Source: Paludibacter sp. UBA5753
GTDB lineage: Bacteria > Bacteroidota > Bacteroidia > Bacteroidales > Paludibacteraceae
Assembly (NCBI GenBank): GCA_002427615.1
Contig: DIFH01000006.1
Location: forward strand, 1 to 39,740
DNA length: 39,740 bases
Reading direction: 5' to 3'
Shown here: positions 8,601 to 17,847 of the stretch, one piece after another
Layout of the letters: each line of letters opens with the position of its first letter
Position numbering within the stretch: position 1 is the first letter of the stretch
The notes under the pieces: model-generated
What the model was told of the DNA's origin: nothing
The model's database searches: none
Seen by the model: the letters and a program-made list of their open reading frames with translations, nothing else
Translations under genes and position numbers: made by a program

Positions 8601-10442
8601 TTATTCCACGGTTACCGATTTGGCAAGATTGCGCGGCTGATCGACGTCGCAACCTTTTACAACAGCTATGTGATAAGCCATTAACTGTAATGGTATGGCA
8701 GCCAATAACGGCACCAGACATTCTTCGGTATCGGGAATACTAATGGTGTAATCCGAAAGATTCTTTACAACCACATCGCCTTCGGTAACTATAGAGATTA
8801 TTTTCCCCTTTCGGGCTTTGATTTCCTGAATATTACTTACTACCTTTTCGTACAATCCGGCGCTTGTAGCAATCACCACCACAGGCATTTCCTGACTGAT
8901 CAAAGCGATCGGTCCGTGCTTCATTTCGGCTGCCGGATAACCTTCGGCATGGATATACGAAATTTCTTTCAGTTTCAAGGCTCCTTCCAAAGCCACAGGA
9001 AAATTATATCCACGACCTAAATAAATGAAGTTTTGCGCATAAGTAAATGTTTTGGCAAACTGCGCAATGGCATCGTTCTGGTTGAGAATATATTTTATTT
9101 TTTCAGGTATTCTGCCTAATTCCTGAACAGTTCTCAGGTATTGTTCGTCGGACAGGGTTCCTTTTTCATGCCCTATCATCAAGGCCAGCATAGTAAGCAC
9201 AGTAACCTGAGCCGTAAATGCTTTGGTCGACGCAACGCCTATTTCGGGCCCTGCATGTGTGTAGCAGCCCGAATCGGTATTGCGCGGGATTGATGCCCCT
9301 ACCACGTTGCAAATTCCGAAAATAAAAGCGCCTTTGGATTTTGCCAACTCAACTGCAGCCAATGTATCGGCTGTTTCTCCCGATTGTGAAATGGCAATCA
9401 CTATATCATCCTTGTTGATAACCGGCTTACGATACCGGAATTCAGAGGAATACTCCACTTCCACCGGAATCCGGGCAAACTCTTCTATCGCATACATGCC
9501 AATTAAACCGGCATGCCACGAAGTTCCGCAGGCAGTGATAATAATTCGTTTAGCGTTCAGGAATTTTTCTTTGTTGTCAATAAATCCCGAAAGGGTAATG
9601 TTGTTTTCTTCTACATTTACACGCCCGCGCATACTGTCGCTCAACGTTTTGGGTTGCTCAAAGATTTCCTTGATCATAAAATGCGGATAACCGCCTTTTT
9701 CGAGCTGGCTCAAAGTCATTTCGAGTTTTATAATTTCAGGCGTTTTCTCAACATTTGAAATTGTTTTAATTTTCAGTTCTTTACCACGATGCAGGGTAAC
9801 TATTTCTTCATCGCCTACATAAACTACCTGATTGGTAAATTCAATGATAGGAGTTGCATCCGAAGCCAGAAAGAATTCGTCTTCTCCAATTCCCACCACA
9901 AGCGGGCTACCTTTACGCGCCGCAACAATTGTATCGGGTTGCCCTTTTTCGATAATAGCAATGGCATAAGCGCCTACGACCTGATTTAGCGCTAATTGAA
10001 CTGCGGTAGTTAAATCAACATTATTTGATTTCTTCACGTATTCAATCAGTTGAATCAATACTTCGGTATCGGTTTCGCTATTAAAAGTGAATCCTTGTTC
10101 TTTCAAACCTTCTTTCAGAACAGCATAGTTTTCGATGATTCCGTTATGAATCAAAGCTAATTCTTCAGACTGGGAATAATGCGGATGCGCATTTACCTGG
10201 TTGGGTTCGCCATGTGTTGCCCAACGTGTGTGAGCAATCCCGATGGTTCCCTGTATATCTTGTTGTTCGGCAAACCGGACTAAATCAGCGACTTTCCCTT
10301 TTGTTTTGTAAACATTCAGGTTTTCGTTATGTATTAAAGCAATCCCTGCGCTGTCGTATCCACGATATTCAAGTCGCTGAAGACCTTTTATCAAAATTGG
10401 ATAAGCTTGTTGCTTACCGATATAACCTACAATTCCACACAT
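8601..10442 (-). CDS. glmS: Glutamine--fructose-6-phosphate aminotransferase (isomerizing)
   Basis: A 613-residue GlmS, the usual length. It makes glucosamine-6-phosphate from fructose-6-phosphate and glutamine, the entry to peptidoglycan and LPS amino sugars. The Ntn glutaminase domain begins MCGIVGYIGK (Cys2 nucleophile), with HTRWATHG near residue 75. Two SIS isomerase domains follow, with TACGTSWHAG near 305 and ISQSGETADT near 350. The C-terminus ends with the diagnostic DQPRNLAKSVTVE. It is an intact frame with a clear terminator downstream. The short leader (about 130 bases to dapL) does not show an obvious glmS ribozyme core by eye. Confidence 0.97.
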   Translation of the reverse strand: MCGIVGYIGKQQAYPILIKGLQRLEYRGYDSAGIALIHNENLNVYKTKGKVADLVRFAEQQDIQGTIGIAHTRWATHGEPNQVNAHPHYSQSEELALIHNGIIENYAVLKEGLKEQGFTFNSETDTEVLIQLIEYVKKSNNVDLTTAVQLALNQVVGAYAIAIIEKGQPDTIVAARKGSPLVVGIGEDEFFLASDATPIIEFTNQVVYVGDEEIVTLHRGKELKIKTISNVEKTPEIIKLEMTLSQLEKGGYPHFMIKEIFEQPKTLSDSMRGRVNVEENNITLSGFIDNKEKFLNAKRIIITACGTSWHAGLIGMYAIEEFARIPVEVEYSSEFRYRKPVINKDDIVIAISQSGETADTLAAVELAKSKGAFIFGICNVVGASIPRNTDSGCYTHAGPEIGVASTKAFTAQVTVLTMLALMIGHEKGTLSDEQYLRTVQELGRIPEKIKYILNQNDAIAQFAKTFTYAQNFIYLGRGYNFPVALEGALKLKEISYIHAEGYPAAEMKHGPIALISQEMPVVVIATSAGLYEKVVSNIQEIKARKGKIISIVTEGDVVVKNLSDYTISIPDTEECLVPLLAAIPLQLMAYHIAVVKGCDVDQPRNLAKSVTVE

Positions 10443-10573
10443 AATAAATTTATATAATTTACGATTTATAATTCAAAAACAAAGCAACTGAAAAGTTCGT
10501 GTTCAATGTCCCACCGTTCCGAATTGCGGAGCGGACATAACCAAATCAGTCCATTCTATCATACCCTGATGGG

Positions 10574-11803
10574 TTACAACTTACCCCTCAACCTGTCCAT
10601 AGCCTGCAAGGTGCCTTCGCGACTGCTAAATCCTGTAAAACGCATATATCCTTCACCCGACTGTCCAAAAACAACTCCTGGAGTTCCTACAATTTGAAAT
10701 TCGTAAAGCAACTGCTGAAAAAACTTCCACGAAGGTTGATTATCGGGTGTTTTAAACCATACATAAGGTGAACTCACTCCGCCGAACACTTTTAAATGGG
10801 CATTCAGTAATTCTTCACGAATTATAGCGGCATTAGTCAGGTAATAATTAACCAATTCCTGTACTTCGGCTTTGCCTTTTCGCGAATAAATGGCTTCTGC
10901 ACCACGTTGTACGATATACGACACCCCGTTGGTATAATTGGCATTTCGTCTGCTCCACAGTTTGATCAACGGTACTTTTTCACCCATTTGCGTATAAACC
11001 ATCAATTCGGAAGGAAAAACAGAGAAACCACATCGTAATCCGGTAAATCCTGCCGTTTTTGAATAACTTCTTATTTCAACAGCCACTTTTTTAGCCCCTT
11101 TTATTTCGTAAATGCTATGAGGAACATCGGGTTCGGTAATATACGCCTGGTAAGCGCCATCGTAAACGATAATACTTTCATGCTCGATGGCGTAATCGAC
11201 CCAACGTTTTAGCTCTGTCTTATTCAGCGTAGTTCCTGTAGGATTGTTGGGATTACAAATATAAATAATATCAACTTTTTCGGAAGGTAATTCAGGAATA
11301 AAGGCTGTTTCTTCGGTGCATTTAAGATAGACTACATTGCTCCACTTCTGGTCATCATCATTCAACACTCCTGCCCTGCCACTCATTATCGTTGCATTTT
11401 CGTACACGGGATATACCGGTTCGGCAATGGCAATAATATTGTCGCGTCCAAGCACATGCCCGATATTGCCTATATCCGATTTGGCGCCATCGTTTATAAA
11501 AACGCTTTCCTTATCGAGATGCACCCCTATTGCCCGATAATCTTTCAGAATTTTATCTATGAGAAAATCATACCCCTGGGGCGGACTGTAACCGCGGAAT
11601 GTAGCAGGCTGCCTCATTTCGTCGATGGCGGCATGCATAGCTTGTATTACTTCATTAGGTAAAGGACGGGTTACATCACCTACGCCGAGGCGAATAATTT
11701 TTATGCCGGGATGCAGCACTTTATAGGCATTAACACGCTTCTCTATTTCGTCAAAACAATAGATTTCAGGAGTTTTTAAATAATTCTCATTCGCTAATGC
11801 CAT
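10574..11803 (-). CDS. dapL: LL-diaminopimelate aminotransferase
   Basis: A 409-residue PLP fold-type I aminotransferase. It converts tetrahydrodipicolinate directly to LL-diaminopimelate with glutamate as donor, bypassing the succinylase/acetylase route of lysine and peptidoglycan synthesis. Family signatures are LGVGDVTRPLP (residues 39-49), FINDGAKSDIGNI (102-113), NPNNPTG (184-190), and the PLP Schiff-base lysine K249 in SYSKTAGFTG. RCGF and the FSSREG-like C-terminus also fit DapL rather than aspartate aminotransferase. The upstream gene yhdH ends 141 bases away on the same strand. DapL is common in Bacteroidota. Confidence 0.95.
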   Translation of the reverse strand: MALANENYLKTPEIYCFDEIEKRVNAYKVLHPGIKIIRLGVGDVTRPLPNEVIQAMHAAIDEMRQPATFRGYSPPQGYDFLIDKILKDYRAIGVHLDKESVFINDGAKSDIGNIGHVLGRDNIIAIAEPVYPVYENATIMSGRAGVLNDDDQKWSNVVYLKCTEETAFIPELPSEKVDIIYICNPNNPTGTTLNKTELKRWVDYAIEHESIIVYDGAYQAYITEPDVPHSIYEIKGAKKVAVEIRSYSKTAGFTGLRCGFSVFPSELMVYTQMGEKVPLIKLWSRRNANYTNGVSYIVQRGAEAIYSRKGKAEVQELVNYYLTNAAIIREELLNAHLKVFGGVSSPYVWFKTPDNQPSWKFFQQLLYEFQIVGTPGVVFGQSGEGYMRFTGFSSREGTLQAMDRLRGKL

Positions 11804-11944
11804 TCGGGAGAAAGGTTAATGTATTGAAACAAAATATTTACAAAAACAAGATGCAAAATTGCAATTTTTTTTTGATTAATGAAAGCGTTTATTTTAAAAA
11901 TAAGTTTAAGAATTTTGCTTCCTTTCATTCATGAGAACCAACAA

Positions 11945-12925
11945 CTAATATCTGATAATTGTTCTGCCTTTCAGTTTTCCCTGTAAAATCAATTCGATAG
12001 CCGATTTCACTTCGTCTAATGTGATTTCGTTGTAAAGTTCGAGCAAATGATCAGGTTTCCATTCCTTTGCCAATTTGTTCCACAATATCCGGCGCAGATG
12101 CGTGGGGTAATTTTGTGCCGATATGCCTATCAATGAAATTCCACGTAAAATAAACGGAAAGACAGTCATATTCAACTGCGTGGACGACACGCTGCCACAT
12201 GTGGTTACGGCTCCCAACGGATTAAGTAATTTCAGGATTTTCTCCAGAATCGGTCCGCCAACAGTATCAATTCCTCCGGCATATCGGGCGGAAAGGATAG
12301 GGCGCTTTTCGGGTTCCTGAAATTCGGAACGGGAGATTATTTCACCGGCGCCTAATTGATACAGAAAGGGATATTCAGCTTCTTTACCCGATACGGCAAC
12401 GGTTTGATAACCTAACTTAGATAAAAGAGAAAGAGCCACCGAACCTACGCCGCCAGTAGCGCCGGTAACAATTATTTTTCCATCGGCTGGTTTGACCAGC
12501 TCAGTTAAACGGGTTAATGAAATTCCGGCAGTAAATCCGGCAGTTCCAATAATCATCGATTCTTTCAGTGTTAAACCTTCGGGTAATTTCACCGCCCACT
12601 CGGCCGGAACACGAATATATTCACCAAAGCCTCCGGCTGTATTCATTCCAAGATCGTATCCCGACACAATAACCTCGTCGCCTGCAGAAAATAAACCGGA
12701 ATCCGAACTAACAACTATTCCGGCTGCATCGATACCCGGCGTGTGGGGATAGTTTTTTGTAACTCCTTTGTTGCCGGTAGCCGATAGCGCATCTTTATAA
12801 TTAATGGATGAATATTTCACCTGAATCAGCAAATCACCCTGAGGCAACCAATCGGTATCAAGTATTTTTATATTCTGAGTAAATTCTCCGTTAATTTCCT
12901 CAACAACAAGCGCTTTGTATTTCAT
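11945..12925 (-). CDS. YhdH/AcuI-type zinc-free alcohol dehydrogenase (acrylyl-CoA reductase-like)
   Basis: A 326-residue medium-chain dehydrogenase/reductase of the YhdH (AcuI) quinone-oxidoreductase subgroup. Family members reduce acrylyl-CoA or related enoyl substrates with NADPH. SSINYKDALSATGNKG (residues about 35-50) and the NYPHTPGIDAAG segment are typical of this subgroup. GATGGVGSVAL near 155 is the nucleotide-binding turn, and no structural-zinc cysteine cluster is seen. It is downstream of the bactofilin terminator, so probably has its own promoter. The natural substrate is uncertain. Confidence 0.88.
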   Translation of the reverse strand: MKYKALVVEEINGEFTQNIKILDTDWLPQGDLLIQVKYSSINYKDALSATGNKGVTKNYPHTPGIDAAGIVVSSDSGLFSAGDEVIVSGYDLGMNTAGGFGEYIRVPAEWAVKLPEGLTLKESMIIGTAGFTAGISLTRLTELVKPADGKIIVTGATGGVGSVALSLLSKLGYQTVAVSGKEAEYPFLYQLGAGEIISRSEFQEPEKRPILSARYAGGIDTVGGPILEKILKLLNPLGAVTTCGSVSSTQLNMTVFPFILRGISLIGISAQNYPTHLRRILWNKLAKEWKPDHLLELYNEITLDEVKSAIELILQGKLKGRTIIRY

Positions 12926-12959
12926 AAAATCTGACCTTAATTAAATTTATTGATTTTTC

Positions 12960-12998
12960 AAAAAACAAAAAAACGCCGAAGTGACAGACTCCAACGTT
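12960..12998 (-). terminator. Rho-independent terminator of the bactofilin gene
   Basis: On the minus strand AACGTTGGAGT (12988-12998) pairs with ACTTCGGCGTT (12972-12982) through 11 pairs, including three G-U wobbles, around a 5-base loop. A T-rich tract follows. It starts about 30 bases after the bactofilin stop codon. Confidence 0.8.
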
Positions 12999-13028
12999 AT
13001 TTGTTTATATTTTTTTCATTTTTGATAT

Positions 13029-13394
13029 TTATTCCGTTTCAACGTTCACATTATCTCGCATTGAGCAGGTACCATTGAAAATTGCATTAGGTTCGACCAC
13101 CAACACTTTTGTTTTTACATCCCCTTTGATATTGGCTGTACTCCGTAAAGTTAATGCATCGCTAACAATTATATCGCCCAGCACAGTCCCGACAATTTCC
13201 GCATTAACACATGAAATAGAACCTCTTAATATTCCATTCGGTCCAATAATCACTTTTCCTCTACAAATAATTTCACCTTCAACTTCACCATCAATTCTGA
13301 AATCGCTGTCGGCTACAATTTTACCGACAATTTTGCTTCCATTGGTAAGTGCATTGTACATTGCACCGGGGTTTGATACTATTTCTTTGGCCAT
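13029..13394 (-). CDS. Bactofilin (polymer-forming cytoskeletal protein)
   Basis: A 121-residue bactofilin-family protein. The middle is a run of short beta-helix turns with repeated GxI/GxV spacing (KIVGKIVADSDFRIDGEVEGEI, then GTVLGDIIVSD). This is the polymerising domain that forms non-polar filaments at the membrane, often organising cell-wall enzymes. The N-terminal tail is short (about 20 residues) and the C-terminal tail is acidic and short. It is transcribed away from the envelope operon that starts 200 bases further on, so the two may share a divergent regulatory region. Bactofilin genes often neighbour peptidoglycan hydrolases; none is here. Confidence 0.9.
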   Translation of the reverse strand: MAKEIVSNPGAMYNALTNGSKIVGKIVADSDFRIDGEVEGEIICRGKVIIGPNGILRGSISCVNAEIVGTVLGDIIVSDALTLRSTANIKGDVKTKVLVVEPNAIFNGTCSMRDNVNVETE

Positions 13395-13538
13395 AATATT
13401 AAATATTTTGCTTTTGAGTTTTCAAAATTACAGCATTCTTTGTAAATAAACAAATTAATTCTTAACAAAATAGTAAAAGTTTTTGATAAAAGTCATCCTT
13501 ATAAAAACAGAAAAGGAAATAAAAGGACAATTATATCG

Positions 13539-13566
13539 TTTGATTTGTAAAAAAAACCTACTTTTG
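13539..13566 (+). promoter_or_regulatory. Bacteroidota-type promoter of the envelope operon
   Basis: TACTTTTG at 13559-13566 is a perfect TAnnTTTG -7 element, with TTTG at 13539-13542 as a possible -33 element (16-base spacer, slightly short). Transcription would start near 13573, about 20 bases before the ATG at 13594. This supports that ATG over an upstream in-frame TTG at 13483. Confidence 0.5.
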
Positions 13567-13593
13567 TTGAAAAATTATGTTATTCGATCTTTT

Positions 13594-14478
13594 ATGCAAA
13601 TTCGTCATTTACGACATAACTCTATCGACTACGAAAAATGGGATAATGCCATTAATTTATCAGTTAATCAGTTAGGTTACGGATTTTCGTGGTATCTCGA
13701 CATCGTTTCTCCCGACTGGGAAGCTTTGGTAAGCGATGAGTATGAATATATAATGCCGCTCACCGTAAAACGAAAATACGGGATTCCCTACATAGTGCAA
13801 CCAATGTTGACCCAGCAGTTGGGAATTTTTTCCAGTAAAAAAATCAGTGAAGAAATTATTCAGTTATTTATCAAAGAAATACCCTATTATAGTTACGAAA
13901 TCAACCTGAACGAAAACAATAATTTTAATACTGAAATTTCCGAATTGCCTAATTATATCTTAAATCTGAACGAACATTACGAATTGATTTATAAAAAATA
14001 TTCAAAAAACACGATCCGGAACATCGAAAAAGCCCGCAAACAAAATTTATCCGTCCAACATAACATTTCTATCGATGAATTTGTAAACTTCTATAATTCA
14101 ACCGAAAGAAACTTTATTTCAAGTGACGGTTTACTACTGGAAAAATTACTTACTACCGGCAGTTCGAAAAATGCAATTGCATTATCTGGAGTTAAAAATT
14201 CGGACAACAAATTGATTTCTGCCTTGTGCATATTTGTTACAGGAAAAAGAATCGTGTACTTGTTACCGGTTTCGAATGCGGAAGGAAAAAAATCATCGGC
14301 TATGTTTTTGCAGGTCGATGACATTATTTGCAACAATGCCGGAACAGATATGATCCTGGATTTCGAAGGATCAAGGATTGAAGGAATTGCCCGTTTTTAC
14401 AAAGGATTCGGTGCTGTAAACCATCCTTATTATATTTTAAAAAAATTTCGTCCCGACTTTTTAGTAGGTAAAATCTGA
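13594..14478 (+). CDS. FemAB/BioF2-like GNAT-fold acyltransferase
   Basis: A 294-residue protein resembling the FemAB-like/BioF2-like double-GNAT acyltransferases, which transfer aminoacyl or acyl groups in cell-wall or exopolysaccharide synthesis. Supporting segments are YSKNTIRNIEKARK, near residue 130, and a C-terminal FLQVDDIICNNAGTDMILDFEGSRI-like region (split here as FLQVDDI and DFEGSRI) followed by ARFYKGFGA, the family's typical end. The ATG at 13594 is chosen because a promoter lies just upstream; the frame stays open back to a TTG at 13483. The gene is first in a plus-strand operon, 8 bases before the glycosyltransferase. Acceptor and donor are unknown. Confidence 0.75.
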   Translation: MQIRHLRHNSIDYEKWDNAINLSVNQLGYGFSWYLDIVSPDWEALVSDEYEYIMPLTVKRKYGIPYIVQPMLTQQLGIFSSKKISEEIIQLFIKEIPYYSYEINLNENNNFNTEISELPNYILNLNEHYELIYKKYSKNTIRNIEKARKQNLSVQHNISIDEFVNFYNSTERNFISSDGLLLEKLLTTGSSKNAIALSGVKNSDNKLISALCIFVTGKRIVYLLPVSNAEGKKSSAMFLQVDDIICNNAGTDMILDFEGSRIEGIARFYKGFGAVNHPYYILKKFRPDFLVGKI

Positions 14479-14486
14479 TTTCGTTT

Positions 14487-15641
14487 ATGATGAAAGTATT
14501 ATTCCTATCTGCCTGGTATCCGAATCGCAATGATGTCATGTCTGGTTTATTTGTTCGTAAACATGCCGAAGCAGTAAGTAAATACTGCGATGTAGAAGTG
14601 CTTTATGTGCATCCTGATAAAACCCTGAAAAATTTTCAAATTTCAGTGTCGGCTGAAAACGGAATTATCGAAACCTTTATTTATTATCCGGTCAACCTGC
14701 TTGGTATAGGAAATATGTTCACCAAGTTTTTTAACTATCTTAAAGCATATCACATAGGTTTTAAGATAGTACATAAAAGTGGTTTTTCCCCTGATATTGT
14801 ACACGCCAATATACTCACTCGAACAGGTTTTATAGCTTATTTATATAAAAAATGGAAAAATGTGCCTTACGTGATTACTGAACACTGGTCGCGCTACTTG
14901 CCCATACGAAATTCATACAAGGGTTTGTTCAGAAAAAAACTGACAAAATTTGTGGTAAAAAATGCTCAAGCTGTTTTTCCGGTTTCCGAAAACCTGAGAA
15001 CCGCCATGTTGAATCACAAGCTGGAAAATCTGAATTATACAGTTATTAATAACACGGTTGATCCCTGTTTTGCAATTGAAATAAAACCGCAACCACGGAC
15101 TAAAAAAAGAATACTGCATGTATCATGTTTTGATGAACTTGCTAAAAATGTTCGTGGAATATTGAATGCCACGTATGAATTGTCGAAAAAAAGGAATGAT
15201 TTCGAGCTGGTGCTCATTGGTAATGGAATAGATTTCGATGAAATTTATCAATATGCACAAAGTTTGAATTTTGAACCCGGGATATTAAAATTCACCGGAG
15301 AAAAAACTCCTTCGGAAGTAGCCGAATGGTTTTATAATTCCGATTTCTTTGTCTTATTTTCGAATTACGAAAATTCACCTGTAGTGGTAGCTGAGAGTCT
15401 TTTTTGCGGCAAACCGCTTATCAGCACCAATGTAGGAGGAATTTCGGAACATGTGAACGACAGTAACGGCATTCTTATTCCTGCCGGAGACGAAAATGCG
15501 CTCATTCAGAATATTGATTATATGCTCGACCATTTTCAGGAGTTTAATTCCGAAGAAATCAAAGCGGTAGCAAGACAAAAATTCAGCATGGAAAGCATTG
15601 GCAATTTATTATACGAACAATATAAACAATGTGTGAAATGA
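14487..15641 (+). CDS. GT4-family glycosyltransferase
   Basis: A 384-residue GT-B fold glycosyltransferase of family 4, expected to use a nucleotide-sugar on the cytoplasmic side of the membrane. The N-terminus KVLFLSAWYPNRNDVMSGLF is the usual first Rossmann strand and nucleotide loop. The E-x7-E-like retaining motif lies in ENSPVVVAESLFCGKP near residues 296-311, followed by STNVGGISEHV. A VLIGNG strand near residue 245 marks the second domain. Two ATGs (14487, 14490) are equally plausible. The stop codon overlaps the start of the methyltransferase gene (ATGA), so translation is probably coupled. The sugar specificity cannot be read from the sequence. Confidence 0.92.
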   Translation: MMKVLFLSAWYPNRNDVMSGLFVRKHAEAVSKYCDVEVLYVHPDKTLKNFQISVSAENGIIETFIYYPVNLLGIGNMFTKFFNYLKAYHIGFKIVHKSGFSPDIVHANILTRTGFIAYLYKKWKNVPYVITEHWSRYLPIRNSYKGLFRKKLTKFVVKNAQAVFPVSENLRTAMLNHKLENLNYTVINNTVDPCFAIEIKPQPRTKKRILHVSCFDELAKNVRGILNATYELSKKRNDFELVLIGNGIDFDEIYQYAQSLNFEPGILKFTGEKTPSEVAEWFYNSDFFVLFSNYENSPVVVAESLFCGKPLISTNVGGISEHVNDSNGILIPAGDENALIQNIDYMLDHFQEFNSEEIKAVARQKFSMESIGNLLYEQYKQCVK

Positions 15642-16375
15642 AATTCAGTGAAGAAATAAACCAATACATAAGTGGCGAACGTTTTTCGGCCGGACTTGAT
15701 ATTCATTTCTCAAAAGAGAAATACCCCGATCGGACACGTATCGACAAAATCATTGAAATCACTAAAAATAAACGTGTTATACACATCGGTTGTGCCGATC
15801 ATTTGCCACTGATTGAGCAAAAAATCAAAAACCGAAAATGGCTACATGGATTGCTGAATGAATCGACTTCCGAATGTATAGGTCTTGACACTAACAAAAA
15901 AGCCGTAAAATTTATCAACGAAAAACTTAGGATAAATAATGTATATTACCCCGATAAAACCGCTTACAACCTGATTTTAAACGATGAAAAACATTGGGAT
16001 TATATCGTGTTGGGTGAGATTATCGAACATGTGGACAATCCCGTGGCTTTTTTACGGGAATTAAAAGAACGGTACAAAAACAAAGTAGACCGTATTATTA
16101 TTACTGCGCCTAATGTATTTAATCTTCTGACGATAAAGGACATATTAAATAATCTTGAAAATATAAATACCGATCACCGGTACTGGTTCTCGCCTTTTAC
16201 ACTTACAAAAATTGTTTCCATAGCCGGATACTTTTCTCCTGAAATCTGTTTTGTAGAAAGGACTAAGCTTCCCATGACCAAAGCAATTGTAAAGCGTATT
16301 AAACAAGTGCTGGGAATGCCTTTATATTTCAATGCCAATTGTTTTTCGAATATTCTGCTAATTGCCGATTTTTAG
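15638..16375 (+). CDS. Class I SAM-dependent methyltransferase
   Basis: A 245-residue methyltransferase-fold protein. VIHIGCADH near residue 47 is the SAM-binding motif I with the usual Gly reduced to one, and YIVLGEIIEHVDNPVAFLREL near residue 125 is a motif II/III region typical of small-molecule or sugar methyltransferases (Methyltransf_11/23-like). ITAPNVFN then fits the post-III strand. I prefer the ATG at 15638 because it overlaps the glycosyltransferase stop in an ATGA arrangement; an in-frame ATG at 15629 is possible. The operon context suggests a sugar or polysaccharide substrate, which is inference. Confidence 0.8.
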   Translation: MKFSEEINQYISGERFSAGLDIHFSKEKYPDRTRIDKIIEITKNKRVIHIGCADHLPLIEQKIKNRKWLHGLLNESTSECIGLDTNKKAVKFINEKLRINNVYYPDKTAYNLILNDEKHWDYIVLGEIIEHVDNPVAFLRELKERYKNKVDRIIITAPNVFNLLTIKDILNNLENINTDHRYWFSPFTLTKIVSIAGYFSPEICFVERTKLPMTKAIVKRIKQVLGMPLYFNANCFSNILLIADF

Positions 16376-16456
16376 CATAAGCAAATGAAAATCTGTACGG
16401 GCATTTTTTCTATAATTCTGATTAGTTCAGGATGCATTTAAATTATTATATATTCA

Positions 16457-17731
16457 ATGAATCAATGGAGTAAATATATCGAACAATTATTGTCGAACAT
16501 TCGCAAGAAAGGTTTTTTCCATTTGCTTTCAGCCAACCTGCTGATTCAGCTGGTTGCATTTGCATCGCAATTGTTTGTTGCGGGCATTTTGTCGCCCGAA
16601 GACATTGGTCGCATTAAAATTATCCAGACCTTTCTTTCGATATTTTCTATTGTCGCAGGCATGGGTTTCAATGCTTCGACTTTAAAATTGTGCTCCGAAA
16701 ACCGTACCAAAGAAGAAGGACTGCAATTGTTCCGTTCGGCTTTGGCGTTCACTTTAATTTCAACAATTACAATTTATACCGTTGTACTTATCCTGAATGC
16801 TTTCGGCGTTTTTTCGTCCGATACTTTGATTCAATGGCTGATTCCGATCGGTTTATTTCCGTTAATCAGCAATTCGCTTTTTATGGTTTTTGTATCTTAT
16901 TTTCAGGCAACCAAGCAAATAAAGCTGATGTCGGGAATCACCATGACCAATAAAATCATTTCGATACTTGCCATTGTATTGCTCGCCTATTGGTTTGGAA
17001 TAAAAGGGTACTACATAGCTTATAACCTTAGTTTTATCGTCATGTTGTTTGTGAGTTTCCGGGTCGTCCGAAACGATTTTTCATCCGGAACATCAACACT
17101 TCAGTTAAAATACTTATTCCCTGCACATTGGAAATATGCCCGTCCCTCCACGTTTGCCAACTTATTATCCGAAATGTCAGCCTATATCGATATTTTACTG
17201 ATTAACTACCTCATAGATGACATGCAAGAGATTGGTTTTTATAGCTTTGCCTTGACTCTTACTGTGGCATTGAGGGTTTTCCCCTCTACGGTACAGCAAA
17301 TAGCCAATCCTTATTTTTCCGGATTGGCCAACAATAAACCGGAATTTAAAAAGGTGTTTGTGCGTTATAACAAACAATTGTATTTTATAGTCGTGCTTAC
17401 CCTTGTTTTTGTTTTGCTTGTAGTACCACCTTTTATAAACTTAATTTTTACTGGCAAATACGATGCTTCAATGCCTTATTTTACTTTCCTGGCTATTGGT
17501 TGGAGTGTACGGATGCTCATACAATTGCAAAGCGCTGCTATTTTCGGACTTGGAAAAATCAGTTACAATGCTTATATTAGCTTGATATCCTTGGTTTTTA
17601 ATATTATAGTTTGTTCTTTATCTATTCATTATTTCGGAATTATGGGCGCTGCCTATGCAAGCATTCCTTCGGGAATCGTTATTCTGTTAGCATCTTATTA
17701 TTTTATGCAAAAAGCATTAAAGCAGGATTGA
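16457..17731 (+). CDS. Polysaccharide flippase (MATE/Wzx-like, MVF superfamily)
   Basis: A 424-residue polytopic membrane protein with about 12 hydrophobic segments. The layout matches Wzx-type oligosaccharide flippases, with LLSANLLIQLVAFASQLFVAG near the N-terminus (split segment) and ILSPEDIGRIKI, the usual first cytoplasmic loop of this family. It probably moves a lipid-linked glycan across the inner membrane, made by the preceding glycosyltransferase. It lies 81 bases after the methyltransferase gene on the same strand and closes the operon. No polymerase (Wzy) or further glycosyltransferases are present, so the cluster is small. Confidence 0.85.
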   Translation: MNQWSKYIEQLLSNIRKKGFFHLLSANLLIQLVAFASQLFVAGILSPEDIGRIKIIQTFLSIFSIVAGMGFNASTLKLCSENRTKEEGLQLFRSALAFTLISTITIYTVVLILNAFGVFSSDTLIQWLIPIGLFPLISNSLFMVFVSYFQATKQIKLMSGITMTNKIISILAIVLLAYWFGIKGYYIAYNLSFIVMLFVSFRVVRNDFSSGTSTLQLKYLFPAHWKYARPSTFANLLSEMSAYIDILLINYLIDDMQEIGFYSFALTLTVALRVFPSTVQQIANPYFSGLANNKPEFKKVFVRYNKQLYFIVVLTLVFVLLVVPPFINLIFTGKYDASMPYFTFLAIGWSVRMLIQLQSAAIFGLGKISYNAYISLISLVFNIIVCSLSIHYFGIMGAAYASIPSGIVILLASYYFMQKALKQD

Positions 17732-17775
17732 TTGATATTTAGAGGAACAATTCAAGATAAGCAGTGTTATCTATG

Positions 17776-17804
17776 TTGCATTGCATTTTTTATCCTTATT
17801 TTTG
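17776..17804 (+). promoter_or_regulatory. Bacteroidota-type promoter of the ZIP transporter gene
   Basis: TATTTTTG at 17797-17804 is a perfect TAnnTTTG -7 element, 18 bases after TTG at 17776-17778. Transcription would start near 17810, giving a leader of about 38 bases before the ATG at 17848. Confidence 0.55.
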
Positions 17805-17847
17805 TATCCGAAAAATTGAAACTGAATTAACATCTAAAATTTTATCA

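Noticed and set aside
16385..16441. 18-codon open frame between the methyltransferase and flippase genes with a lipoprotein-like ending (ILISSGCI)
   Set aside because: Too short, no clear ribosome-binding site, and the lipobox is imperfect; likely chance.
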